The notes beneath the pieces were generated by a model. That model was not told the DNA's origin. It saw only the letters and a program-made list of their open reading frames with translations, and made no database searches. From Flagellimonas pacifica (GTDB taxonomy: Bacteria > Bacteroidota > Bacteroidia > Flavobacteriales > Flavobacteriaceae), in contig NZ_OBEH01000004.1 in NCBI RefSeq assembly GCF_900215465.1, positions 302,359 to 366,358 on the forward strand: a DNA stretch of 64,000 nucleotides, written 5' to 3'. Shown here in pieces: positions 18,017 to 26,260 of the stretch (position 1 is its first letter; each line of letters opens with the position of its first letter). The translations under genes were made by a program, and so were the position numbers.

Positions 18017-18054
18017 CTTGTAATATGACTTACAAGTTGTTAAAATGTTACAAG
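18017..18054. promoter_or_regulatory. TTACAAG half-site cluster upstream of the efflux ATPase gene
   Basis: An inverted repeat CTTGTAA (18017-18023) / TTACAAG (18030-18036) with 6-bp spacer is followed by a third half-site TTACAAG (18048-18054) on the plus strand. The cluster lies 34-71 bp before the ATPase start, in the one sizeable gap inside the locus. It has no T run, so a terminator is unlikely; an operator for a separate promoter of the second module is inferred. Confidence 0.4.
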
Positions 18055-18080
18055 ATTAATTGAAATATTTTGTTAAATAA

Positions 18081-19193
18081 TTAATTAGCGTTTTCTTCTC
18101 CTGCTATTGCATTCCAAATTTTGATTTTATCATCGGCATTAAGACCGGATTTTACCTCAACAAAAATGCCATCGCTAACACCCAATTCTACATCTTTACG
18201 TTCAAATTGTTGTTCTGAGGTTTCTATTTCAACGAAAGGTTTTTTGGTTTCATCATCAAACTGCACCAAAGCCTCTTTCAAAGCCAAGACACTATCGGCT
18301 CGGGCCAAAATAATGGATGCATTGGCACTCAGGCCCGCACGGATAAAAACAGTGTCTTGTTTTTTTAGTGTACCTTTTATTTCAAATTGGATAGCTCCAT
18401 TTTCTTCTTTTCCTTTAGGTGCTATATAATCCAAAACAGCATCAAAAACTTGGTTTTCAATGGCACCAACGGTAATCTCCAATGGCAAATCTTCTTTAAT
18501 TCTCCCCACTTCTGATTCATCCACTTTGCCTTCAAAAATCATTTTTTCCACATCGGCAATTGCAGCAATGGTAGTCCCTTCATTAAAGTTATTACTTTCA
18601 ATCACTTGATTGCCCACCTCAACCGGTACTTCTAGGATCATTCCACTAACTGTAGACCGAATAAGGGTATTGGCAGCATTCCTAAAACCACTTGTTGTTC
18701 CAGTTTTCACAATATCAAAGCGTTTATTAGCCGCTCTATACGACTGTTTTGCTTGATCAAAGGTTACTTGCGCACGATCCAAATCGGCTTGGGAGATTAC
18801 GCCTTTATTAAAAAGGGACAATTGCCTGTCATAGTTTCTTTTTTGGTCATCCAAATTAATCTTGGCTTCATCAATTCCATTTCTGGCATCATTCAGTGCA
18901 TTAAGATTGGGAACCACTTTTATTTTGGCCAACAAATCTCCCGATTTTACATAATCGCCTCCTTCAACATAAATCTCTTCTATTACTCCAGAGATATTAG
19001 GCTTGATCAATACTTCTTCCAAAGGAAGAATGCTTCCTGTGGCTACTGCTTTTTTTACAATAGTTTGTTTGGAAGGCTTCTCTGTTTCATAAACGATTGG
19101 GTCTTCTGAATTTTTCTGATACAAATAATACATGGAGCCACCGAATACGATAACGATGAGCAACAGGATGATAATGGTAACTGACTTTTTCAT
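18081..19193 (-). CDS. MacA-like periplasmic adaptor (first copy)
   Basis: A 370-residue membrane-fusion protein with an N-terminal anchor (about 5-25), lipoyl halves (VLIKPNISGVIEEIYVEGGD and TLIRSTVSGMILEVPVEVGNQV), a helical hairpin (about 105-165) and a C-terminal membrane-proximal part. It parallels the adaptor at 13659-14774 along its full length, with several identical blocks (ANTLIRSTVSG against ANTNIRATVSG; MIFEGKVDESEVG against MIFEGEVDEAEVG), which points to duplication of the whole permease-adaptor module. It begins 37 bp after permease B. Confidence 0.93.
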   Translation of the reverse strand: MKKSVTIIILLLIVIVFGGSMYYLYQKNSEDPIVYETEKPSKQTIVKKAVATGSILPLEEVLIKPNISGVIEEIYVEGGDYVKSGDLLAKIKVVPNLNALNDARNGIDEAKINLDDQKRNYDRQLSLFNKGVISQADLDRAQVTFDQAKQSYRAANKRFDIVKTGTTSGFRNAANTLIRSTVSGMILEVPVEVGNQVIESNNFNEGTTIAAIADVEKMIFEGKVDESEVGRIKEDLPLEITVGAIENQVFDAVLDYIAPKGKEENGAIQFEIKGTLKKQDTVFIRAGLSANASIILARADSVLALKEALVQFDDETKKPFVEIETSEQQFERKDVELGVSDGIFVEVKSGLNADDKIKIWNAIAGEENAN

Positions 19194-19229
19194 TTTATTC
19201 TATAATGGTTATTTTGATTGACTTTTGTT

Positions 19230-20489
19230 TTATTCGGTTCGTAATGCTTCTATGGGGCGCACCCTAATGGCACTGTTGGCTGGAATGAATCCCGCCAATA
19301 ATCCCGAAGCCATCAATATGGTCAAGGCTCCGCTTACCACTCCCACACTTACACTAGGATTCAAGAACATATCCACAGGCCCTACACTATCCAACAGAGA
19401 ATTGATTCCATAAATGACCAGAGAGCCAAAAATAATTCCTGTCATTCCCGAAATAAGGGTGAGAAAAATGGATTCCATCAGTATCTGTTTTTTGATAGAC
19501 CATGGTTTCTCCCCCAACGCTCTTCGAATCCCAATTTCTTTGGTGCGTTCCTTCACTACTATAAGCATGATGTTGCTAACTCCAATAATTCCAGATAGTA
19601 ATACCATAATTCCAACGATATAAGCGACTCCTTTTAAAGCCCCGAACAAACTCTCCACTCGGTTGTATTGCTCATATAAGTCAAAATATCCAATAGCGCG
19701 TTTGTCTTCCGGATGCACCTTGTGCCGCTCCCGCATTACATTGATAATATTTTCTTTAAGCTGTGATATGGAACTGCCGTCATGAGCAGTAATGGCCATC
19801 CATCCTACATCTTCACCTCTATTAAACGCTTGTGAAAAAGAAGTGAAGGGCACATAGATTTCTTTCTGGGCCTCCTCCCCGTCCCCATCACTATTGTTCT
19901 TTTTATAGGTTCCGATAACAAAGAAGTTAACTCCTTGTATTTTAATATAGGTTCCAAGTGCATCCTCTCCTTTTTCATAGAGGTCATTTTTAACTCCCTG
20001 TCCTATAATGGCTACTTTTCTTTTTTCACGAATGTCGTTGTAATTCAAAAAACGCCCAGAAGTAACGGACATGGGGTCTTGATTAATGATTTCCGGATAA
20101 TCCCCATATACATTGTATGCTCCTGTTCTGATACCTCTTACCACATTTCCTCCTCCTCTAAATCCACCCAACTGATTTCTTGGTGACACGAACCTCATAT
20201 TAGGCACATTGTCTTTAATGGCCTGCACATCATTTATCTTGAACTCAAAACTCCTTCCTTTGGGTAATCCTTCATAGGCCTTTGTGGTACTTCGGGTCCA
20301 CATAAACATGGTATTGGTAGCTATATCGCCAAAATCTTTTTTAATTCCATTTTCCAAGCCCTTACCAGCTGCCAAAAGAACAATTAGGATGAAAATCCCC
20401 CAACAGACCCCAAACGCCGTAAATATGGTGCGCCAAACATTGGTGGTGAGCACCTCTATAATTTCTCTCCATCTATCTCTGCTGAACAT
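19230..20489 (-). CDS. MacB-like ABC transporter permease B
   Basis: A 419-residue FtsX/MacB-type permease with the standard order: N-terminal helix (about 20-43), large periplasmic domain (about 50-270), three C-terminal helices (about 285-410) and coupling motif VKERTKEIGIRRALGE. It is most like permease D by its N-terminal helix and the GRSFEFKINDVQ segment. It starts 27 bp after permease A and precedes the first adaptor. No ATPase gene belongs to this half of the locus. Confidence 0.92.
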   Translation of the reverse strand: MFSRDRWREIIEVLTTNVWRTIFTAFGVCWGIFILIVLLAAGKGLENGIKKDFGDIATNTMFMWTRSTTKAYEGLPKGRSFEFKINDVQAIKDNVPNMRFVSPRNQLGGFRGGGNVVRGIRTGAYNVYGDYPEIINQDPMSVTSGRFLNYNDIREKRKVAIIGQGVKNDLYEKGEDALGTYIKIQGVNFFVIGTYKKNNSDGDGEEAQKEIYVPFTSFSQAFNRGEDVGWMAITAHDGSSISQLKENIINVMRERHKVHPEDKRAIGYFDLYEQYNRVESLFGALKGVAYIVGIMVLLSGIIGVSNIMLIVVKERTKEIGIRRALGEKPWSIKKQILMESIFLTLISGMTGIIFGSLVIYGINSLLDSVGPVDMFLNPSVSVGVVSGALTILMASGLLAGFIPANSAIRVRPIEALRTE

Positions 20490-20516
20490 AATTATATTTT
20501 GACAATGGATATTTGT

Positions 20517-21761
20517 TTATTCATCTCTTAGCGATTCTATAACTTGAACTTTAGCCGCCCTCCATGCAGGCACAAAACCAGCTAGGGTTCCTGCCAAAAT
20601 CAACACCACTACTGTGGTAAATGCAACTTGAAAATTCACAGAGGGATTCAGAACATAATCAACTTCTATATGGGGGCCAACCAATTCCAGTAGTCCCATA
20701 CTAAAAATTAGTCCTGTAAAACCAGAGATTGCGGTAACAAAAATGGATTCATGCATAATCATTCCCACAATGGACCACGGTTTTGCCCCTAAGGCTTTTC
20801 TTATTCCTATTTCCCTGGTACGCTCCTTTACCACAATAAGCATGATATTACTCACTCCAACCACTCCAGCTATAATGGTACAGATTCCCACAAACCAGAA
20901 AAACAGTTTTATATTTCCTGTTAGTCCATAGTATCGTTTGGCCTCTTCCATGGCACTCCAAACTTCCATAGCTCCATTGTCATTCGGTGCTACGGTATGT
21001 GCCTGTTGAAGATATGTTCTAAGGTTATTTTTAAAGTTTACTGCTTGTGCAACTGCCTGGTCAAAATTTTCAACAGGTGGAAGTGTATAGGAAAGACTAT
21101 TCAATCTATCTCCACCATTAAAAACACGTTGAGCTGTTGTAATAGGTATATAAATCCTTTCCTCTTCACGATCTTCCATTTCACTAAAGACCCCAACAAT
21201 CTTAAAGGGTATTCCAGAAATATCTATAAACTCACCTAACGGTGTATCAACTTTATTGAAAACATCTTTTTTAATCTTCTTTCCAATAATGGCCACTTTT
21301 CCAGTAGAGGTTTCATCTTGATAATTTATAAAACGACCTTCTATCATTTTTGGGCCTTCAATAAATTGAAATTCAGCTCCTACACCTTGAATACTGTAGA
21401 CAAGTGCTTCTTTTCCGTAGTTTACAGTTATACCACGTACAAATATTCGAGGAGATTCATATTCAACGGTTTCCTTGAACATGGAACTGGCAGTTTCAAA
21501 ATTATCATTGTTGAATTGTATGCGTCTTCCCGGGTTCAACCCCTTAAACTCTTTTGAGGTTACCCCTGGCCAAGCCCAAACACTGGTAGTCGCATCTTGT
21601 TTAAACTCATGCTCAATACCATTTTGCATTCCCTGCCCAAAGCCCAACAAAATAACAAGTATGAAAATACCAGAGGCCACGGAAAGCCCCGTTAAAAAAG
21701 TGCGTAATTTGTTCTTCCGGATGGTGTCAAATATTTCCTGCCATCTTTCAATGTCGAACAT
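20517..21761 (-). CDS. MacB-like ABC transporter permease A
   Basis: First gene of the export locus, a 414-residue FtsX/MacB-type permease (MFDIERWQEIFDTIRKNKLR...), with N-terminal helix, periplasmic domain, three C-terminal helices and VKERTREIGIRKALGA. It is the counterpart of permease C. Its 116-bp upstream region has no clear TAnnTTTG promoter on the minus strand but contains the palindrome TACGTTAACGTA at 21790-21801, a possible operator. Together with B, it should form a heterodimeric permease. Confidence 0.92.
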   Translation of the reverse strand: MFDIERWQEIFDTIRKNKLRTFLTGLSVASGIFILVILLGFGQGMQNGIEHEFKQDATTSVWAWPGVTSKEFKGLNPGRRIQFNNDNFETASSMFKETVEYESPRIFVRGITVNYGKEALVYSIQGVGAEFQFIEGPKMIEGRFINYQDETSTGKVAIIGKKIKKDVFNKVDTPLGEFIDISGIPFKIVGVFSEMEDREEERIYIPITTAQRVFNGGDRLNSLSYTLPPVENFDQAVAQAVNFKNNLRTYLQQAHTVAPNDNGAMEVWSAMEEAKRYYGLTGNIKLFFWFVGICTIIAGVVGVSNIMLIVVKERTREIGIRKALGAKPWSIVGMIMHESIFVTAISGFTGLIFSMGLLELVGPHIEVDYVLNPSVNFQVAFTTVVVLILAGTLAGFVPAWRAAKVQVIESLRDE

Positions 21762-21789
21762 AGTGGTTGGTGTTTGATGATTGATGAAA

Positions 21790-21801
21790 TACGTTAACGT
21801 A
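21790..21801. promoter_or_regulatory. Palindrome upstream of the efflux locus
   Basis: Perfect 12-bp palindrome TACGTTAACGTA; with one mismatch it extends to an AAATACGTT/AACGTACTT inverted repeat. It lies about 30-40 bp before the start of permease A, where a repressor or activator of the locus could bind. Operator function is inferred from position only. Confidence 0.4.
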
Positions 21802-21877
21802 CTTCTAATGAGACATAAGCTACACCAGATTGTTACACTTTTATGTTAAAAAAAATGTTAAAACTTAAGAAATACCT

Positions 21878-22090
21878 TTAACCGCGCATTTTTTTGTAAA
21901 CAAAATAAAACAGCCCCCCAACCAATATGTAAGGTATAGCCATTAAATAGACAATTCCGTTGTTTATACCTTCAGCCGTTTTTCCATCGGCTTCACTTTC
22001 TACCACAGCACGACACATAGCGCATTGGGCATCGGCCATCTGAGGAAATGCTATAAAAATTAAAAGAAGTATAAACAGCTTTGTTCTCAC
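21878..22090 (-). CDS. Small CxxC membrane protein of the oxidase-assembly operon
   Basis: A 70-residue protein, starting at GTG 22090. The signal peptide (RTKLFILLLIFIAFPQMADAQ) is followed at once by CAMC, a CxxC pair, then a short acidic stretch and one transmembrane helix (about 45-65) with a basic tail (VYKKMRG). The Cys pair would face the periplasm. It follows the DUF420 gene by 10 bp in an operon with Sco and oxidase subunits, so a role in copper or thiol handling during oxidase assembly is a fair inference. I do not recognise a named family. Confidence 0.7.
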   Translation of the reverse strand: MRTKLFILLLIFIAFPQMADAQCAMCRAVVESEADGKTAEGINNGIVYLMAIPYILVGGLFYFVYKKMRG

Positions 22091-22100
22091 TTTCTTGGGT

Positions 22101-22637
22101 TCAATATTGATAGTACGGGGAAATCATTAGATATACAATAACCCCAGTAACGGCAACATACAACCAAATAGGAAAAGTATACTTAGCCCACTTTCTATGT
22201 GCTTTATAATTTTCCAGATAGCCTTTTGAAAAGGTAATCAACACCAAGGGAATAACCGCTACTGAAAGTAGGATATGTGTAAGCAAAATAAAATAATATA
22301 GATACCGTACCGTTCCTTCACCCCCGAAAGGAGTACTTTGGGATGTCATATGATATGCCACATACATGATTAAAAAAAGAGCGGAAAAAACAATACAAGT
22401 AGTCATCAATCTTTGATGGAGTTTCTTCTTTCCATTTTTAATGGCCCATACCGCCACAATAAGAAAAATGGCCGTTAACCCGTTTATCGAGGCATAGATC
22501 GGAGGTAAAAACTTTAATGGTTTTGCATTAGGTATCTTGTACATAAATAACAATACCACTAGCAATGGTACAACGATAGATACTGCTACCACCCATTTTT
22601 TAAATTGCTTTTCACTTGCGGAAAGTACTTCCTTCAT
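22101..22637 (-). CDS. DUF420 family membrane protein
   Basis: A 178-residue inner-membrane protein with four to five hydrophobic segments (about 17-32, 44-62, 78-95, 115-138, 155-172) and conserved histidines inside or near them (KLHQRLMT, YHMT, LTHILLS, YKAHRKWAKYT). This is the DUF420 pattern; members usually neighbour cytochrome oxidase genes and are thought to help oxidase or copper centre assembly. Its start overlaps the Sco stop (ATGA), so the two are translationally coupled. Confidence 0.88.
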   Translation of the reverse strand: MKEVLSASEKQFKKWVVAVSIVVPLLVVLLFMYKIPNAKPLKFLPPIYASINGLTAIFLIVAVWAIKNGKKKLHQRLMTTCIVFSALFLIMYVAYHMTSQSTPFGGEGTVRYLYYFILLTHILLSVAVIPLVLITFSKGYLENYKAHRKWAKYTFPIWLYVAVTGVIVYLMISPYYQY

Positions 22638-23380
22638 TTTTCCAACAATAATTTTTTAATATCTTCTTTTAACATGGTAATCTGTTGTGGTTCTCCCTCA
22701 GAGTTTACACCTTGTTTTTCCGTGATAGTTCCTCTATAATAGATCAATGGATTTCCATTTTCATCATATCTTGAGCGTATATAGCCATTTTTATCCACCA
22801 AAGCGAACATTCCAGAATGTTCAAATCCTCCTGGGGCATCTTCCACCTCGCTAGCTACTATGTAAAAACCTTCTTGTGCCAGTTTGTAGATTTCACCTTG
22901 ATCACCTGTCATTAAATGCCAATCCGGATCGGTAATTCCATAGCGTTCAGTATACTTTTTCAACACAGTTGGTGTATCATACCTTGGGTTTATAGTGAAC
23001 GAGGCAACACCAAAATTCTCAAACTCAGTAAACGTATTCTGTAACTCCACCAAATTTTTGGTCATAATTGGGCAAATGGTAGGACAGGTGGTGAAGAAAA
23101 ATTCAACAACATATACCTTTCCCAAATAATCTTCATTTGAGATCAACAAACTATCCTGATCCAAAAAAGAGAATGGAGGTACTTTCCTTTTTTGCCCGTT
23201 GGCCAATATAAAGGATAGATCGTTGATTGACGAAGCTCCTGTTAACCTATCATCCTCAACCACTGTTCCTTCCTTAAGTCTTTTGGTGATTTCATAAACT
23301 GCAAAGATTCCAAAAACCAGAATAATGGTCGACACCCAAACATAGGTATATTTTCTCTTGCTACTTGCTCCTGTCGGCAT
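22634..23380 (-). CDS. SCO1/SenC-family copper chaperone
   Basis: A 248-residue membrane-anchored thioredoxin-fold protein that delivers copper to the CuA centre of oxidase subunit II. A single N-terminal helix (about 12-30) anchors it; the periplasmic domain has the copper ligands CPTICP (CxxxC, about residues 98-103) and a distal His in GGFEHSGMF (about 193). It overlaps the upstream gene by 20 bp and the DUF420 gene by 4 bp. The CuA-containing partner, CtaC, is encoded at 49952-51010. Confidence 0.93.
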   Translation of the reverse strand: MPTGASSKRKYTYVWVSTIILVFGIFAVYEITKRLKEGTVVEDDRLTGASSINDLSFILANGQKRKVPPFSFLDQDSLLISNEDYLGKVYVVEFFFTTCPTICPIMTKNLVELQNTFTEFENFGVASFTINPRYDTPTVLKKYTERYGITDPDWHLMTGDQGEIYKLAQEGFYIVASEVEDAPGGFEHSGMFALVDKNGYIRSRYDENGNPLIYYRGTITEKQGVNSEGEPQQITMLKEDIKKLLLEK

Positions 23381-23999
23381 TGTTTTTCTTTAAAGCGAGA
23401 CGATATTCTGCTAGGATAATTTTTACATCGTCTTCCATTTTGTTATTAAGGTCCGCTACTGAAGTTGAATTGAAACCATATTTCATGCCCTCATCTTCAT
23501 CATCCGTACGTCCTCTAAGATTAAGGTCCTTATCTATGATAAAAACATATGGGGTCCCTAAATTCTCATCCAAAGCTTTATCTGTTTTTAGTTGTTGAAA
23601 AAAGGATTTTACCTCTGAGTCTTCTACAAAAACAAAATACCATTTTTCAATATCAGATAGAGTTCCCAATTCAGCTTTTAATGATGTTACTTTCTCTTTA
23701 TTACCATTTCCCTTGGGAACAATCATTACTATTTGAAAATCTTTAAACTTTCCAAATCGTTTGTAAATTTTTTGGTTGAGATTAAACGCATTTCCCTTTT
23801 TGAATTCAACTTCGTTACCCAAAAATCCCAAAATGGTAATTTTCCCATCAAGGCTTACATTGGTATCAAAACGTTCCAGATTGGAAATATTTTCGGTGAG
23901 AACCGGTAACCTTCCAAAATTATTTACACCTGAGGCAAAAAACAGATAGGCCACTAAGGGGAAGATGAACAAAACAACTAAAACAAAGGCCTTTTTCAT
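23361..23999 (-). CDS. Sco-like thioredoxin-fold protein without the copper cysteines
   Basis: A 212-residue protein with an N-terminal anchor or signal helix (MKKAFVLVVLFIFPLVAYLFF). The region ITILGFLGNE occupies the place where Sco proteins have the CxxxC, and the later TPYVFIIDKDLNLRGRTDDED matches the Sco strand that describes a peptide link to redox domain. No cysteine is seen in the mature domain. It lies directly before sco with a 20-bp overlap. An accessory or regulatory role in oxidase assembly is inferred. Start choice is uncertain: an ATG at 24032 would add 11 residues. Confidence 0.65.
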   Translation of the reverse strand: MKKAFVLVVLFIFPLVAYLFFASGVNNFGRLPVLTENISNLERFDTNVSLDGKITILGFLGNEVEFKKGNAFNLNQKIYKRFGKFKDFQIVMIVPKGNGNKEKVTSLKAELGTLSDIEKWYFVFVEDSEVKSFFQQLKTDKALDENLGTPYVFIIDKDLNLRGRTDDEDEGMKYGFNSTSVADLNNKMEDDVKIILAEYRLALKKNNADRSK

Positions 24000-24120
24000 G
24001 TGCTCATTTTTATCGTTTTTCAAAAGTCCCATGTAACCTTTGATGGACAAAAAATAATCATTCTCCTATATGTTTAATGATATTTTTGACCATGTCGGTT
24101 TCATTTTAATCTTACTATTG

Positions 24121-24128
24121 CAAAAATA
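24121..24128 (-). promoter_or_regulatory. -7 promoter element for the Sco/DUF420 genes
   Basis: Minus strand TATTTTTG, an exact TAnnTTTG match, just after the terminator at 24131-24155 and about 120 bp before the first start. It could give the Sco half of the operon its own promoter. The -33 region falls in the hairpin and has no clear TTG. Confidence 0.4.
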
Positions 24129-24130
24129 AA

Positions 24131-24155
24131 AAAGACGGTTTAAAAACCGCCTTTT
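24131..24155 (-). terminator. Terminator after oxidase subunit IV
   Basis: Hairpin of two 11-base arms (24131-24141 and 24144-24154; one mismatch) with a tiny loop, followed on the minus strand by a run of T. It sits 20 bp after the subunit IV stop, splitting the cluster into a subunit part and an assembly part. Confidence 0.7.
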
Positions 24156-24173
24156 ATACTTGTTAATACTTTA

Positions 24174-24557
24174 TTAGAAGTTCCATGCTAGGAATCCATC
24201 TTTGAATACATTGTAGATATAATCCGCTTCAAAAAGCAAAATGAATATCAGGTAGCAAATCAAAAATACTGGCGTCCAGACTATTGCTCTGCGCAAAGAA
24301 CTCTTTTCATCTCTTAAGTGCATAAAATCCCAAGCAATATAATAGGCCTTTACTAAGGTCAAGATGATGAAAATCCAATTCAGGAGCTTCATTCCGATAA
24401 AATAGTTCTTGGTCAGGAATTCTGGCTTATATATTCCAAGAATAACCTCTACAGCGGTAACCAAGGAAAGAAATGCCAATACTCCCCAAATTTTTTGCAC
24501 ATTGGATTTAAATTTCCAAAGTCCTCTAAAAATTTCCAGTTTATGTTCGTGTGCCAT
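24174..24557 (-). CDS. Cytochrome c oxidase subunit IV-type protein
   Basis: A 127-residue membrane protein with three hydrophobic helices (about 24-42, 55-76 and 95-115), of the prokaryotic cytochrome c oxidase subunit IV (COX4_pro) type. The text LLNWIFIILTLVKAYYIAWDFMHLRDE is typical. It is the last subunit gene before the terminator, 48 bp after subunit III, and should assemble with the aa3 oxidase whose core is encoded at 48-51 kb. Confidence 0.88.
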   Translation of the reverse strand: MAHEHKLEIFRGLWKFKSNVQKIWGVLAFLSLVTAVEVILGIYKPEFLTKNYFIGMKLLNWIFIILTLVKAYYIAWDFMHLRDEKSSLRRAIVWTPVFLICYLIFILLFEADYIYNVFKDGFLAWNF

Positions 24558-24605
24558 TTATCAGTTATGTTTGACTTCCATTTTTATGGAAGTGAAATTT
24601 AAAAT

Positions 24606-25580
24606 TTATACCAAATAGAAGAATGTGAATACAAATACCCATACTAAATCAACAAAGTGCCAATAGAGTCCTACTTTCTCCACCATTTCATAATGTCCCC
24701 TACGCTCATAGGTACCAATAATGATATTGAAGAAGATAATGATATTGATCAATACTCCTGAGAATACATGAAAACCGTGGAATCCTGTAATAAAAAAGAA
24801 AAAGTCTGCAAAAAGTCGGCTACCATATTCATTACGGATAAGGTTTGCCCCTTCTACCACAAGTGCCGCATCTTTAAGCTTGGCCAAAGATTCTTGACGG
24901 GACAACAAAGTCTTCTCTCCCTCTTCATTTATGGTCTCAGTTCGAATCAAAATATTTGGAGTGGCCTTAAATCCTTCAACCACCTCATTTAAAGAAAAGG
25001 ATGTTTTATAACCTTCTTTTTCAAACCAAACTCCTTCACTACTCAAATGCTTTACTCTGTCTTCTGGCAAAGTTGTGGAAAAATCGGCCAAAGCGGCACG
25101 TTTTCCTGTCTCGGCATTTACAAACTGAAGTATTCTTCCTCCTTTTGTCTCTATAGCTCCATAGTCTCCTTTAATAAACGTTGCCCATTCCCATGCTTGG
25201 GAACCAACAAAAATAGCACCACCAATTATAGTAGCGAACATATACCATATAACCCTGTTCTTCTTCATTTTATGTCCTGCATCCACAGCTAACACCATGG
25301 TAACCGAAGACATAATCAAAATAAAGGTCATAAACGCAACATAGATCATTGGATAGTTGCCGTGGAAAAAAGGAACGTGTGTAAATACCTCATCGGCTAT
25401 AGGCCAAGTTTCAATAAACTTGAACCTTGAAAAGCCATAAGACACCAAGAACCCAGAGAAGGTCAAAGCATCCGAGACAATAAAAAACCACATCATCATT
25501 TTTCCATAGCTAGCATTTAGGGGCCTATTTCCGCCTCCCCAAACACTTTCTTCTGTACCGGTAGTCACCGTTGTATTCAT
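24606..25580 (-). CDS. ctaE: Cytochrome c oxidase subunit III (long-loop copy)
   Basis: Heme-copper oxidase subunit III of 324 residues. Seven membrane segments are expected; those at about 30-50, 76-98, 108-130, 256-290 and 305-322 are plain. Between about residues 137 and 255 there is a hydrophilic insertion of roughly 115 residues (from IKGDYGAIETKG to LIRNEYGSR), which makes the protein longer than the usual 200-270. Start ATG 25580 (MNTTVTTGTEESVWGGGN); an upstream alternative start would only add an unlikely basic leader. It follows the other subunit III gene by 92 bp. Confidence 0.9.
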   Translation of the reverse strand: MNTTVTTGTEESVWGGGNRPLNASYGKMMMWFFIVSDALTFSGFLVSYGFSRFKFIETWPIADEVFTHVPFFHGNYPMIYVAFMTFILIMSSVTMVLAVDAGHKMKKNRVIWYMFATIIGGAIFVGSQAWEWATFIKGDYGAIETKGGRILQFVNAETGKRAALADFSTTLPEDRVKHLSSEGVWFEKEGYKTSFSLNEVVEGFKATPNILIRTETINEEGEKTLLSRQESLAKLKDAALVVEGANLIRNEYGSRLFADFFFFITGFHGFHVFSGVLINIIIFFNIIIGTYERRGHYEMVEKVGLYWHFVDLVWVFVFTFFYLV

Positions 25581-25672
25581 AAAAAAGGACGTTTTAATAA
25601 AACTTTCACAAAAATACACCTTTTGGTGTATTGGAAAAGACAAAGTTTAATGAAAACTTTTTCTTCAAAAAT

Positions 25673-26254
25673 TTATTTCACGAAATACATAAATAGTATT
25701 AGATACACCCAAAGAAAATCCAAAAAATGCCAAAAAGTGGCACCTAATTCAATTCCCAAAGTATTCCCAGGCTCGTATTTTTTTCTAAGCTGCTGTATCA
25801 AAACCACTAATAGTGAAATTAACCCCGCCACCACATGAACAATATGCACGGCTGCAATCAAAAACACATAGGACATTTTTATACTACTGGTAGGGCCGGT
25901 AAAATAGTATCCGTTCTCCAGCATTTGTGAAAATCCCATGAATTGCAAAACAATAAAGGAAATGCCCAAAACCAATGTAATCAACAAAAAAATGGTTCCT
26001 TGCTTTTGATTATTTTTTTTGACCGCTTGTTTGGCCATGAAATATGTTAAGCTGCTCAAAATAATGATGGCCGTGCTAACAAAGAATGCCTGCGGAAGTT
26101 CCAAGTCACTAATCCAATCTTCTCGCTTACTACTAACAATATAAGCGCTCGTCCAACCTGCAAAGCCCATGATCAGGCTCACAATACCAAACCACAGCAT
26201 CATCTTTTTAGCCCGTTTGTTCTTCTCTTCAATATCTATTTGGGTCAAATCCAT
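25673..26254 (-). CDS. Cytochrome c oxidase subunit III (short copy)
   Basis: A 193-residue subunit III-family protein with five helices (about 18-37, 53-70, 82-102, 128-150, 170-190) and the conserved GATFWHFLDFLWVYLILFMYFVK ending, where the His and Asp of the family lie. It begins 6 bp after ctaB ends. Two tandem subunit III genes are usual in Flavobacteriia oxidase clusters; which one sits in the mature enzyme, or whether both do, is not shown by sequence. Confidence 0.9.
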   Translation of the reverse strand: MDLTQIDIEEKNKRAKKMMLWFGIVSLIMGFAGWTSAYIVSSKREDWISDLELPQAFFVSTAIIILSSLTYFMAKQAVKKNNQKQGTIFLLITLVLGISFIVLQFMGFSQMLENGYYFTGPTSSIKMSYVFLIAAVHIVHVVAGLISLLVVLIQQLRKKYEPGNTLGIELGATFWHFLDFLWVYLILFMYFVK

Positions 26255-26260
26255 TTTTTA

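Noticed and set aside
18017..18036. Hairpin in the gap before the ATPase gene as a terminator of the first efflux module
   Set aside because: No T run follows on the minus strand, so listed as possible operator instead.
24000..24120. Short reading frame with a possible ribosome site upstream of the Sco-like gene
   Set aside because: Only 13 codons, no support; more likely leader sequence.
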